Below, piece after piece: positions 34,701 to 46,732 of a stretch of DNA of 64,000 bases. The position numbers were made by a program, and so were the translations under genes. Below the pieces are notes generated by a model, which was not told the DNA's origin, did not search any database, and saw nothing but the letters and a program-made list of their open reading frames with translations. Every line of letters starts with the position of its first letter. Position 1 is the first letter of the stretch. Source of the stretch: Tomocerus qinae (lineage: Eukaryota; Arthropoda; Collembola; Entomobryomorpha; Tomoceridae); contig CM034546.1 in assembly GCA_020055645.1 (NCBI GenBank), positions 105,793,812 through 105,857,811 on the forward strand, given 5' to 3'.

Positions 34701-37700
34701 TTATTTATTTTCAAGCAGATGTGTGAATGTAGACCTTTAAAGAAGTAGATATATAGATTTTGTGGTACTTCTGGAGTTACTATCATAATTCGTGATATAT
34801 ATAATATGTGGTATAGATAATGTAGATGTAAAGGTAATGAATAGCAGAAGTTTCGGCAGTTTGCGAGGTACGTATTTGAATGTACACATCTTTTCGTGTA
34901 TAGGTTTTATATATTAGTCTGGCGAATCCGATGAATATCAAAAATGTGCCTGTGTTTAATTTTGCAATAGCATGGAGCATGAATGAGGAGTTGAATAATT
35001 GAGTCAAGTGCTTTTTGCATTTTTCACTTGATAGATATCTCAAACTAAACTGGAACAAGTGACATTGAGTTGAATTTATATTTTGAATGATACTGATTAC
35101 TGATTGTATGTAAACTTCGATTTGTAATCAGCACAGCTCATAGCACTTGTGTTCTCTGTTATATTCTAACCCTGCAAGCAAGCAAGTTTACATTAATTCT
35201 AATGTGCTTATTATTATGCGAATAATATTAACTATTTATTACGTGTGTGTGATGGACAAGCCAATAATATATGAAAGCAAATGGCAAATAAGCATTTTTG
35301 TACATATCTGTTTGCTCAAGTCTTAGCATTTACCAACATCCCATCTCCAATTGAAGTAGAGTAAAATTAATTCAAGCCAAACCAGACTGATATTACATAC
35401 TACACCTAAGTCACAAGTGTGCAGTTTGTGTGTTTGGTTGGGATGTTTGCATTAGCACCGGCTTTGGCTTTTGCATGGCCAGTGGGATCACAAGAAGCCA
35501 CAAACAATCATATCATACGACCAAATTACAGCCACAGTTTATAGTAATTTTGTTCGCAATTTCATTCATGAGTGTGTAAACGTTTCTGCAGTGCACTGTG
35601 CTTATTAATTTGCAAGAACAATAACGATAAAAGTTTATGTGTGATTGTGTGATAGGGTTCCGACAAAATTGACGCTGTACTATTTTCTTTAGTGCTAATG
35701 ATAATATCTGTTTGAACTCACAGTGTCATGTCATATTGTGCTTTTACATGGATACTTTAACTTACCACTTATGTAGTTCTTAGAAAAACATTACTAGTCA
35801 TCCTACACACCTACACCGATGCCAATAGCGAATAATTCACATTTATCTTATTCTGAGGAAAATCCCATAATTAATTTGGCTGCGGGTAATTGCATAGTTA
35901 GCTTAATATTACCTATACTAATAGTTAATAGGCTGTGTGGGATTTGTGGTTCCGCCGTTCTTTCAGTTCTTACATGAAACTCTAAACGTTCCTTTCCTTT
36001 CATATGGAATTGGAATAATATGAATATTTCATTGCACTGCTGTTTTGTGTCTTTTGGAATTAATGTACTACAAAATGTACATCATTATTACTGAACCATT
36101 ATTCTGTTCTACATTACCTATTCAATATTACTTTGCTACCTGGTGAGGTCTTTATCTCCTGGTGCACATCGTTGAGCATTTTTCCATGTGGTGAACTATA
36201 TTATGTATGTTCAGATAAGTATTTTTTCTTGTTTTAACTAAATAGTATTATAGTATTATACTTAGAAGCTTAGGAGTTAGGTACACTTTTACAATTGCAA
36301 TGGACTGCACATCATGGGAATTAGATGTAGATAATAATGTACATGTGGACATTCCGGAGGGTGACTTTTACGATGTTCTATTCTATAATTCTGGTAATTT
36401 AGTAAACAAATTATTGAGTTTTGTGTGTGAAAGCTAGCTGATGTACGTATATGCTACGTTACTTCAATAGGTACGTTTAGTTTTACGGTGTCGCTGTGTA
36501 CGTTTAAAAGTTTAAGTAGTTGCTGTTTTTACACTATGTAACACCATCTAGAATCTAGCTCGGACCAAGCTCATTGATATGATAGGATAACCGAGCAGGT
36601 GAGGCTACCATTACCACTACGACTCTAAGTTGCATTTTGCATTACATCTCAACTTATACAACGTACCGCATTATATTATAGTTTCCATTTTATACCTTAA
36701 CATCTTAGCAAGCCTGCTATCTGTGTACGACTAGATATCGTACTATAATTTGTGAATGCACGCACATGGTACCTAACTTGGTTGTAGTACAATTCTATGT
36801 GGCATTGTATTATTATGTCTTTTTGTTGGATATGTAGGTACACAAGTCGGAACCTACTTGGGAAGGTTGTCTTGTCCTCCCCGATGTCGTTAAACCGACG
36901 TAAATGTAGTTTTTATGAGTAATACGATTGTGTGCAGACAAATAAATACCGAGCTTAGTGGAGTAATACAGTAGCTTTAGCTGGGTCTCAGTTTGTCTAC
37001 AACATCATTTACTTAAACATAGATAAGACCCTAGGTAATGGTAATGATAACTAAGATTTAAGAATTTCAATTTCATGTATCCATAATGTCATTAATTGTA
37101 ATGGAAAGTACGTACTACTACCTACCTATTTGTTTAGCATAATATAGTTCAAAGTCAAAGCATTAAAAAGTATAGGATTTACCCACAGCTTAACGCTTTT
37201 AAGCTGATGAAGAAGTAAAACTTCTTCGGGCGCAAATAAGTTCAACCTTTGACTTTGAAGACTCTCACTGAGACCTCAGACAGACAAATTTTAAGCTTAA
37301 GTTACACTTGGGTTACACCTAGAAAATTTTAAATCTTAAAAGGAATCGTGACAGAGTGATAAATAGCGTACGAAAGGGACGTGTAATTGCTATCAATACT
37401 AAATTTGTGACTTCTACTTTTGAATTGAATCTAAGATAACATTTATCGTCTAAATAATGGAAATTCCTGATTGTTTTACGAAGTTATCAAGTTCGTTCAA
37501 ATCGAGACGAGTTTCCTAATGATGGCAATAACAATTTTCTATTTATATAATATAAAGTTGTCGTATAAGTGTCCTTGTGGGAAGGATAAAATATTAAGTG
37601 GTTAGTAGTAATGTAAAATGTACTACTTGTAAGTAGATTAACATTGCTCAAGTTAATGTGTTCTCAATTTTGTCTTTTCCCCTGGTTTTTAACTGACCTA

Positions 37701-37860
37701 GAGTAGATATAGGACATGAAAGTTATAGGTTTTTAAACCTTAAATATATGCTCAACGTTTTTTGGCAAGATCTCAAGTTGAGACTCTCGATAATAAATCA
37801 TTAAAAGTAATTAAATATGCTGGTTGAATTCAAACTAATAAATTAATTTGTAAATTTGCA
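28778..37860 (+). other. Probable first intron of LARP1 or intergenic, no gene seen
   Basis: About 9 kb of AT-rich sequence without recognisable coding. It ends at an acceptor (ATTTGCAG) just upstream of the LARP1 start. The one clearly structured stretch I found is the three-way junction at 37148-37259. Confidence 0.45.
37148..37259. other. Compact three-way-junction fold (nested perfect stems)
   Basis: A 13-bp perfect outer inverted repeat (TTCAAAGTCAAAG at 37148-37160 with its complement at 37247-37259) encloses two perfect 8-bp hairpins in tandem: CAGCTTAA/TTAAGCTG at 37186-37206 with a 5-nt loop, and GAAGAAGT/ACTTCTTC at 37209-37227 with a 3-nt loop. It could be a structured RNA or a small foldback element; no known family was recognised. 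Confidence 0.6.
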
Positions 37861-37935
37861 GGTGATCCAGGTAATTGCGGAATTAGCAGACGGAGCTAAT
37901 ACGAAAATCAAGGAAACTTCCGAGTGATTATAAAA

Positions 37936-40900
37936 ATGGCTTCTTCAGCTGTGGATAGCGCTGCATCGATAAATAGCGGAGGGTCTGCAAATGCAACAGT
38001 CCAGACGAATTTTGTTACAAGTGGAAACACATCATACGCAAAGATAGTTTTAAGAATGAAAAACGACAACGGAAGTGTTGAAAGCAGTGTATTACCTGTG
38101 AACTCTAGTAGTGCAAATGTACTTTTAGAAGAGAAGAAGAAAGGAGGGCAGGTAGAAGACAAGAAACTTCTTCAAAATCAGAAGCCTGGGCCAGGGCCAC
38201 CGTCGCTTCCTCCCTTGAGTCGTGGTCCACCAGGAGCCAATCATCATCACAATTATCAACCTCGATACCGAAGACCTCCACATCGCGGCGGCGGTGGTGG
38301 TGGCGGCGGGTCAAACGGAGGTGCTAATTTCGGAGAGGGTTCGCAGTCGAATGTGGTAAATGAGGACGGTCAGAAGGAGCAGCACAACGTGGACAGTTTA
38401 GGAAACGATTTTAAGACGGTGGTGCGGAAAAACCACTCGCATGTAAACAGTATGAAATTTCGCAACAGTAACGGTACAGGAGACAGAGACTCGCAGTCAC
38501 AGCCGCACTTCAGAGCTCATAATAGAAGTAGACGATTCCGCGACCGTGACAGAGACAGAGACCGCGGGGGTTACCACGGTTCGGAAGGGGGCGGGAGAAA
38601 ACCTGGTCAACCTGTTGGACCTTCGCAGCTGAACGACAAAAGCGGTCCTCCTGGTCCAGTTCCATTCGCTAACAACAACGGCAATAATAATAACAGCAAC
38701 GTGTTGACTAACAGTTCTAGTGGGAAACTTACAAATGGTTCTGTGTGTTCGGAGACGAGTTCCAGCTCAACGGCGGATTCGCATATAGATGAGAACAGTC
38801 TTCCTCCGTCTCTCCACCAGCGACACAATTCTGGCGAGCAGAGTCTGGAGAGTGCAGGGAGTAGCGAACCGGACATTGGGGCTGGCAGTTGCTGTAGCGG
38901 TGACAACATCGAGTTGGAGAAGCCCAAGTTTGTGGAGGCACCACTACCGAAAGTCAATCCTTGGCAAGTGAATCCGAATGCTGCGTCAGTGATTGCCAAG
39001 AAAGTCCCACTGCAGCCTGTGAATGGGAGTGTTGGAGGCCCAGTGATTCGGGAGGGAGACGTACGAAGAAACATCCACGCATCGAACACGACAACTAATA
39101 CTCCGGCAGCTAATAATATTAATACTTTCAGTGGTCGACCCAACCAATCTGTGTCTCATCCTCCATCTCAGTCCGCCAATGTGAAATCAGCTCCTTACAA
39201 TAATTACAACTCGACTGCTCCTCGCAAAGGTATACCGCCAACCTTCCACACTTCCATATAATATATCTATACTTACTTTAGTATTGTCTAACCTTACCTA
39301 ACTTGAGTCAATGCATTTTACATTCACAGATTCTCATTATTATGGTACCAGTAAAGCCCATATCATATACTATACAGTTTTGTACATTTGTCTAGTATTT
39401 ATACTTATTCCACACAGTCAGTTGCCTGATTTTATTGTTTTCAAACAACGAGTGCACTCGGCACTCGTACATTTACATATACATACGTCTTTATACAAGA
39501 AATAGGTATGAAAAGACACGACAGAGTCATGTGGTGCTTAGGAAATATGTAGAATCTATTACAGTTTACTACGAGAAACTGAAACTACTACGTAGACTAG
39601 GCCTAAACTGACTTAACTAGCTAGACAGACGACATAATAATATATCTGTGATGTTCTTCAATATAACAGTCGCAATCAGCTTAAGTTAGTGATCTTACTT
39701 GGTTTGGTTATTTTTACTCTGCGTCACACAACTGCTATCTCATTGCAAATACGTGGAATGAAGCACAAGAGCTTCTCGGTATTATTAGTGAAGTTTTATT
39801 AGTATTGTACGAAGGAGCTCTGTGTGTATGTTAGTAGTAAGTGCAGTGGAGCTAGCTAAACTAAAAGCTAATGGAGCTATCACATACAATCACAGTCTAA
39901 CGATAAGTGCAAAGACTGGAGCATATTATGTGGAATAACATCCGTTTATTCACAACAGCAGGCCAATCTGAGGGCATTGTTTCTTCTTCAACTCAGTCTC
40001 CATTCTTTGTAATATCGCATTGATTACTACTAAGATCGTATCGTAGGACTACTGTGTGATTAACACAGCGAAAAATTACGTATTCTCGAATCCAATTTCC
40101 TAATCATTCTATGTGATAGTCGGTAAATTGCGGCTATTCCTTTCCTCTGTATTTGTATTATTGCTGTATAGTTGTTACTCAATTGAATAACAGCATTATA
40201 AAATCTTCAGTTGTTTACGTTAACGTTGTGATTTCCAATTTTAGTGGGCAAGATAGAAAAATAGTACTTCAGCACGAGCACAACTATACACAGAATAGAA
40301 ATATCTTTCGTCTGACTATGTCGTGTAGGTCTGTAACACTACATTGCTGACTTTCGTGCAAATGTAAGTTGGTTAGAGGTTATTTAATGCGCAGTTTACC
40401 TTCTATTCTAGTACGTGTGATATGTGGGATTCTGTTTCTGCACGTCCCTTTATGTATTTTTACATTATACACTCACAATATTGGCAATACAAATAATCAC
40501 ACTTGATAGCGTGTCATATATGGTTCAGACTTTGAGTATCAGTTTTGCTACTGCAATTTGTGAGATTGGAATGGAATGCGAAATGCAACTTTTATTATTA
40601 TTGTATATTCGAAGTAGAGTAGAGCATATTTATAATTTAACATGCAATTTTTGTTTTAGAACCCGGTGATAAAGCAGTGAGACCAGCAGGTCGTCGAGCA
40701 CCTGCCGCTGCAGCAGCCACGGTGGCTGCTACTCATAGGGAACCAGCCGTTGCGGAAGATTGGCCAACACTTCAAGAGGCGATTTTGCCCACGCAAGCGA
40801 CAACAACGGTTAAAACAATGGCATCAGCGGCGGATCCGAAAATTGTTCGTTTCCGCTCGAGTGCGACAGAGTCGACAGATTCAGGGAGTGAAGATGTTCA

Positions 40901-43900
40901 CCCACAGCCACAATTAAGCCAAGAGAAATGGCCTTTAATATCTGATGAACCTACCCGAAAACAAGTGAGCACTTCCAGCTCGGACACTGTCAGTGACGAA
41001 GGGCCCTCAATTCCTATTCAAGGTGTTCGCAAATCACCACGAAAAACTTCCAGTCAGGATGAAGATGCAAATGGAAATGTTTCCAGTGATGAAAATTTGG
41101 CTGAGGGAGATGTGGATTCGGGTGGAGATAATGCACAAAAGAAAAAGAAATGTGAGTAATGTTCTTCATATTTTGTTCATTATTTTCGACCTGATTTTCT
41201 GTTTTCTATTTAATGTACAAATACTAATATTGTACTATACAACCAATGATTAGTTTGTCATACATTAATTATGGGGGAGTGCAAGTTGGGAAAGTGCTAA
41301 GGAATGTAAAGAATAGCCTATTATTACTATTATATTTGTTTTATGACTCAGTAAATGAATACTGACATCAATTGACGAAGAATGAGTTGGGATAGTTGTC
41401 AAAACCTAATTACTATGTTCTTGAAAGTGGGACTAATGTCTAATGCCAGTTATGGTTATGTTGTTTACTCTGCTCTTAATATTCATTCTATCGATTATAA
41501 TGTTACAATGTTGTTTGATGGCTTGATTATGCACAATGATGTAAACAGTAATAAAATTATAGCAGAGAAACAATGGAAAATGATCAAAATATAAAAATTG
41601 GACGGGACATTGACTGGTATTTGCTTTCAGGTCTAATCTAGATTTTGATGTATTTATAGCGAGCAAGCAAAAGTGGCTGCCATTAAACCTTCCTGAAACT
41701 TCACCTTCCAAATCGAGGGTGAAACGAGAAAAGGACAGAAGTGGAGCGATGGCTGAGCGGCCAAGACCGAGGCATGCTGGTGGTGGGGGTACGGACTACA
41801 GACAGAAATTATTATAATTGATTTATGGAAATAGAAATAAAATGTCATATTTGAATAATTGCGTCTGATGCGTTTTAGAAATGGCTAATATTGGAGAAGG
41901 CGGAAGTCCAGTTCGTCCTAGTGGTCTGGGCATGGGCCGAGGTGGCCGTGGAGGAGCTCGAGGTGCTGGGGTGATGCGTGGGGGCAGAGGAGGCATGAGG
42001 GGCAGCGGAGGTAGGGGTGCTCATATCTGGCCCCCTTTTAAAGATGCAGGAGACTTGAATGGAGCTCATTCTCCCATTCCTCGCGACGACTACACAGACT
42101 TCCCTCCGGATTTTACGACTCTGAGCCCTTTGTATCCAGCGGTGACAGAATATATCATGCCTTATGTAGCCAATAGCTATTTTGCAGCTCCTTTTTCTCC
42201 ACCAGCCGGCTCTGCTATTGAGGATGCTCAAATTGCTTCTCCGTATAATGCTGTGGATGACCTCGTGCTAATGGAGTTGGTGAAGAAGCAAATGTAAGTC
42301 TGTTATGTATGAAGTCAGCATGTGCATCATACTTTAATAACTTTCTTTTGTAAGTTGTTGTGCAAACACTTTAGCCAATTGAAAATTGTTATGGTATAGT
42401 AATTATACTACATAACTAGTTAGCCATAAACTAGTTCCTTGTTTACATATTAAAATTGAATTTACTTTGACTTTTGACTGGAAGTTACGTCATATTGGGG
42501 GTACCATAATCTAGAGAATTACTACAGAATGAAAATGGATATGAATTTAAATTGGTATTTTAATGCTGTTTCAGAGAGTACTATTTCAGTGAAGAGAACT
42601 TGGCGAAGGATTTCTATTTGCGTCGGAAAATGGATAAAGACGGTTTCTTACCCATACGACTGATTGCCTCGTTCCACCGAGTGAAGAACATGACACAAGA
42701 ATACAGTATAATCGTGAATGCCATTCAGTCCTCGTTGAATTTGGAGTTGAACGGGGAGATGAGTTGCGTGCGGACGGTGATGAATCCAACCAAGTGGCCA
42801 ATTCTGGACTCAGTTGTGATTCCCCCACCCGGAGTGGTGACATTCATGCCACCATCCCCTGTATTTTCGGCCCCTGCAGCCCCCTTGTCTTCCGAACTCT
42901 TACCTCACTCTCCGTTACCGTACACGATACCGGCTCCGAATGGACTTGTTCACCCGATGCCCTTGCCTATGTCCATACCCCTCTCGCTCTCTGAAAATGG
43001 AGAAATGCTCAATCCTAATGTGCCAGAATTCGTACCTAAGTCTTTTAGCACGACTCTTCCCTCTCCGCCACTTTTGATGTCTCCAGCCTCAGAAGATTTA
43101 GACTATCCTAACTTGGACATTGGATCCTTGGCTGTTACCACTAACACTTACTTCCCTAGCTCATCCGAAGAAATTGAATCACAGCTACAAGGCCCGTTCC
43201 CTCCTACTAACAATTCTGTTGTAAATACGAAAGGTAGAATTTCCCTTCTATTTGTCATTCTGTTTTATTTTGCGCATTAACTATTATTAAATGATAGTTA
43301 GATTTTATTATCGTAGCTAACTAGAAATGTTTTTATTTTCAGACTCCGCTGTCGTGGAGTCGGACAAGTCGAAAAAAGAAGCAAAGACTGAGCAACAAGT
43401 TACTTCTGCCAATGCAAATACTGAAACTGTTACTCCCACAGGTTACAATTCTGCTCAATCCGACGATGTGGATGAATTGTGGAAGGAAGTAAAAAGAAAA
43501 CCCAAACCTGTTGTTAAAGACAAAAGGAGATTTAACAATAGTGCCTCATCTCCTGTGGAGCATATGCAGCCGGAGCTCACATTTCAATTCGAGGAAGATG
43601 TTCTTCCTTCGAGAAACAGAAACTATTCTAGTAGCAGATACAGCTTGTAAGTAACGTTTTAATATAACATTGATAGTTGCAATTCAACCATATAGTAATA
43701 TCAGAGATTTCATTGTCATACTCATACATTGTGATTAGTATAATATAATTCCCTTTCTTATAACGCAAGTATTAATGGGTTTGTTAGTACTTATAACTTA
43801 TAATATTATAATAATATTTCAATGAAAGTATGGCAAATATATTTATGATATGCTTATGGTTATTTGCAACTTGCCCTTCACACATTGGTGTTACACGATT

Positions 43901-46732
43901 TGCTTTCAATGATGAACTAACCTTCTTTCCCCGACTGACTGTGGGAATTTATTTGATGGATTTATGTTGTTTACTGAGAAAAGAATCAAGAAAACCGAAA
44001 TTAGTGTAGCTTAGAGCAGTTGGCACAATGACATGAATATAACCTAGTTATGCCATATGTATTTCTGTGTTTGTTTATTATTAATTTTAAACTTAACTGC
44101 ATTAAACTTGGATTGGGTTTTCTGCATGTTTTCAGTTTTATAAGTACTCAGTGGCTTACATTGGATAAATTATAGTGATATTTAGTTCAATCTTTATGAT
44201 TGATGATAATGTTTGCTATTAGAAAGACGGTTGTGCAATATGCAATGCCTTACCATTACCATGCATTAGAAAAGTATTATAGTTAGTAGAAAATAATAAT
44301 ATTTGATATTGTAGGAAGATTATTTAATATGGTAATGGAAGTAATGTTATAACTATTTTAATCGACAATAACAAACTAAAGACCTTGGTATGATTGAAAT
44401 GCCGAGACTGATCTCGTACTACTGACAAAAAATACTAATGTGGCAGAATGATAAAACATAGTATTGTGTTGATTGAACAGGACTGAAGAATCAGATTTTG
44501 ATGACGATGAACTGAGTGATTCTGAAATTGACAAGATTGTGATTGTCACCCAAAAGTCACATCACCACATGGATTCTGGCACTTATGTCTCCCCTGCCAC
44601 AACATCAGTGTCCGCCCCAATACGACCCGTGAAGCATGAAGGTTACGACCGAACAGGAAACTATGTCAGTCGAACAAAAATGACGCAAGAACTGGCTCAA
44701 ATTATAAACGATGGATTGCGCTACTACGAAGATGATTTATCGGCTGACGCAATGGAAGGTCCTAGTCGTGGACAGTCGGGCAGATTTTGTACTGTCAACG
44801 TCATCAGCAAGGAACATTTTAATAAAATAACTCCGCCGTTACCGCGTGCTATTAATCCTGAGTTCCCTCCTGCTCCACCTACACCATTTAATACTCCTAT
44901 GAGTATAGCTCAACAACAGGTACAAACATTTTGTTTTTTTGTGATTTATTTGCCAAAAAGGTTCCTTCCGTTAGTATAAAGATAAGCTTAGGTTTAAACA
45001 AGTTCTGTGATGATATTTACTTCTTTCCCCGACATATTTGGGAATCACTCGTGATGATTTACGTTGAAAACTGATGAATTATGTACAAACAATTGTTTTT
45101 GTTTGAGATTTTCAGCAACAAATAAAAAATTATAATTTTAACTTGTTTGTAATTGCAGAGTCGAAGCACGGGTGGTAAACCTCGCAGCAGAAACCGAACA
45201 CATCGCCGTTCTACGAGGTTTTACCCTGTGGATGATAACTCTTCGAATAGCAGGGAAAACAATGTTGGCTGGATTATGGATTATAAAGGCCGTCGTAATC
45301 GCACGACTAGCACTGGGTATGCACTTAGTTTAAATAATTTAAAAAAAATAGTTTTGAACTTGTAAGCACCCGCTAGAGCCTTTTTTGAAAAAATAATTCA
45401 AATCAGGTGTAGTACGGTTTGCGATATGAAATAATGACGGCAATTCTGAGGGGTGGTTTTCTGATAAAGATCTCCAGTTCACCATTGGGTTTTGCCAAAC
45501 ACAAAAAAAAATGTTTAGTTAACGCAATTATTTTCTATGATTTTCAATTTTGAATCTAATAGTGAGTTTGATTAACTTTACAGTAGCGGAACAAGTCCAA
45601 TTGACGGTAGCATCAGTTTGTCTTCAAGTCTCCCTCAATCTCTTCCTGCATTTCAACACCCATCTCATACATTACTTCAGGAAAATGGATTTGTTCAACA
45701 GGTCTACCATAAATATCACGCACGTTGCCTTAAAGGTAAAATAATATTTTATATGGATAGGATTTAATGCACAACTTTTGTTACAAGATGCCGATGGGAG
45801 TTGAGTTTAAATGTATATTTTGTATGTTGTAGAGAGAAAAAATAAGGGACCCGGAGTGTCTCAAGAGATGAATACGCTTTTCCGATTCTGGTCATTTTTC
45901 TTGCGGGAAAATTTTAATCGAAAGATGTACGAGGAGTTCAAAACTCTTGCTTTAGAAGATGCCAACGTCGGGTTCAGGTAAAAGATTGATATTAAACTAA
46001 TTATACTAAGGGTATTGAGACAGAATATTTTATTTGAAATTGAGATAAATTGTTCTATGATGATATTTGCTTCTTTCCCCGACATATTTGGGAATCACTT
46101 GTGATGATTTACGTTGATAACTGATGAACTATCTACAATTTTTTTTCTTTCATTCGTTTTATAACACTAACTTTTAGTTTAGTTTTTTCGATGTTAGCGA
46201 ACAATTTCTAATTGATCGTTATCTGTACAGATACGGGTTGGAGTGTTTGTTCAGGTTCTTTAGCTATGGACTAGAGACAAGATTTCGACCTCACTTATTT
46301 AAAGATTTTGAAGTGGAAACGCTAAGAGACTACGAAAAAGGAGAGCTTTATGGATTAGAGAAATTCTGGGCCTTTTTGAAGTACTATAAGAAGGCCAAAG
46401 AACTCACTGTCGGACCAGAAGTACTAAAGGTTCTGGAACAATTCAAGACTATTGATGACTTTAAAGTGGCGGTATGGACTAAAATTATTTCTGCTTTACT
46501 TGTATAAATTTTATTTTTAGGAAGTAAATTTCAATTTTTAATAAATTGCAATATATCTAAACAGAATGCAGCAAAAGGAGCAGGTCCAGGTGGACGAACA
46601 AGACGTTCCTCAGAATCGGATAGAATCGGCCCTATGAAGCATTTTGCAACGGGACCTAGGAGAAAAAGGGCCGCGTCCGAATCACAATCACAAGAGTCCA
46701 ATGAAACTTCTCGACCAGGTCAAGAGGTGTAA
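37936..46732 (+). CDS. LARP1: LARP1, La-related mRNA-cap-binding translation regulator, complete
   Basis: Binds the cap and 5'-terminal pyrimidine tract of ribosomal-protein mRNAs downstream of TOR. Twelve coding exons close in phase: 37936-39229, 40660-41151, 41660-41788, 41879-42293, 42575-43233, 43343-43646, 44481-44919, 45159-45316, 45584-45735, 45833-45977, 46231-46471, 46565-46732; 1531 residues. The N-terminal third is low complexity (Gly, Asn, Ser, an RDRDRDRDR run), then [13 protein letters not shown], a family signature. After an RGG-rich stretch (exon 4) comes the La motif (about 760-860), with EYYFSEENL and [11 protein letters not shown] split by an intron inside the motif. Acidic [13 protein letters not shown] precedes IVTQ, as in other LARP1. 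The C-terminal DM15 cap-binding repeats (about 1325-1476) contain [21 protein letters not shown] and [12 protein letters not shown]. The donor ending exon 3 is ambiguous among three in-frame GT sites (41780-41790). ATG 37936 follows a splice acceptor and an in-frame stop. Confidence 0.96.
39230..40659 (+). other. LARP1 coding intron 1
   Basis: GT at 39230 and TTTTAG ending at 40659, 1430 bp. Short open frames only; nothing recognisable was found in it. Confidence 0.8.
41152..41659 (+). other. LARP1 coding intron 2
   Basis: GTGAGT at 41152 to TTTATAG ending at 41659, 508 bp. No C/D-box snoRNA pattern or other feature recognised. Confidence 0.75.
43903..43983 (+). ncRNA. C/D-box snoRNA candidate 1 (LARP1 intron 6)
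   Basis: Inside the 834-bp intron 43647-44480. C box ATGATGA at 43909-43915, D' box CTGA at 43935-43938, C'-like TGATG at 43954-43958, D box CTGA at 43974-43977. A short terminal stem can form (TTTC at 43904-43907 with GAAA at 43978-43981). The guide CTTCTTTCCCCG lies one nucleotide upstream of D' and is complementary to CGGGGAAAGAAG, which I recall as a conserved stretch of large-subunit rRNA domain V. By the D+5 rule the target would be the third G of that GGGG. Box order, spacing and intronic position all fit a box C/D methylation guide. Confidence 0.75.
45001..45080 (+). ncRNA. C/D-box snoRNA candidate 2 (LARP1 intron 7)
   Basis: Inside the 239-bp intron 44920-45158. C box GTGATGA at 45007-45013, C' box GTGATGA at 45051-45057, D box CTGA at 45071-45074; a degenerate D' (CATA, 45033-45036) follows the guide. 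Terminal stem AGTTC (45001-45005) pairs with GAATT (45076-45080), with the U-U mismatch next to the boxes that is usual for a kink-turn. It carries the same guide, CTTCTTTCCCCG (45020-45031), as candidate 1. Its second guide region before D is TTACGTTGAAAA, target not identified. Confidence 0.82.
46052..46129 (+). ncRNA. C/D-box snoRNA candidate 3 (LARP1 intron 10)
   Basis: Inside the 253-bp intron 45978-46230. C box ATGATGA at 46057-46063, guide CTTCTTTCCCCG at 46070-46081, C' GTGATGA at 46101-46107, D CTGA at 46121-46124. Terminal stem GTTC (46052-46055) pairs perfectly with GAAC (46126-46129). It is a near-copy of candidate 2: identical spacing of every box and about five substitutions in 75 nt, while the surrounding intron is unrelated. 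Confidence 0.82.

Noticed and set aside
38607-39143. 178-codon minus-strand open frame
   Set aside because: Antisense shadow of LARP1 exon 1, which has few stop-generating codons on the reverse strand.
45400-45520. Possible H/ACA-like fold in LARP1 intron 8 (ATAAAGA hinge, ACACAA tail)
   Set aside because: I could not draw two convincing hairpins with the tail box three nucleotides from the end.
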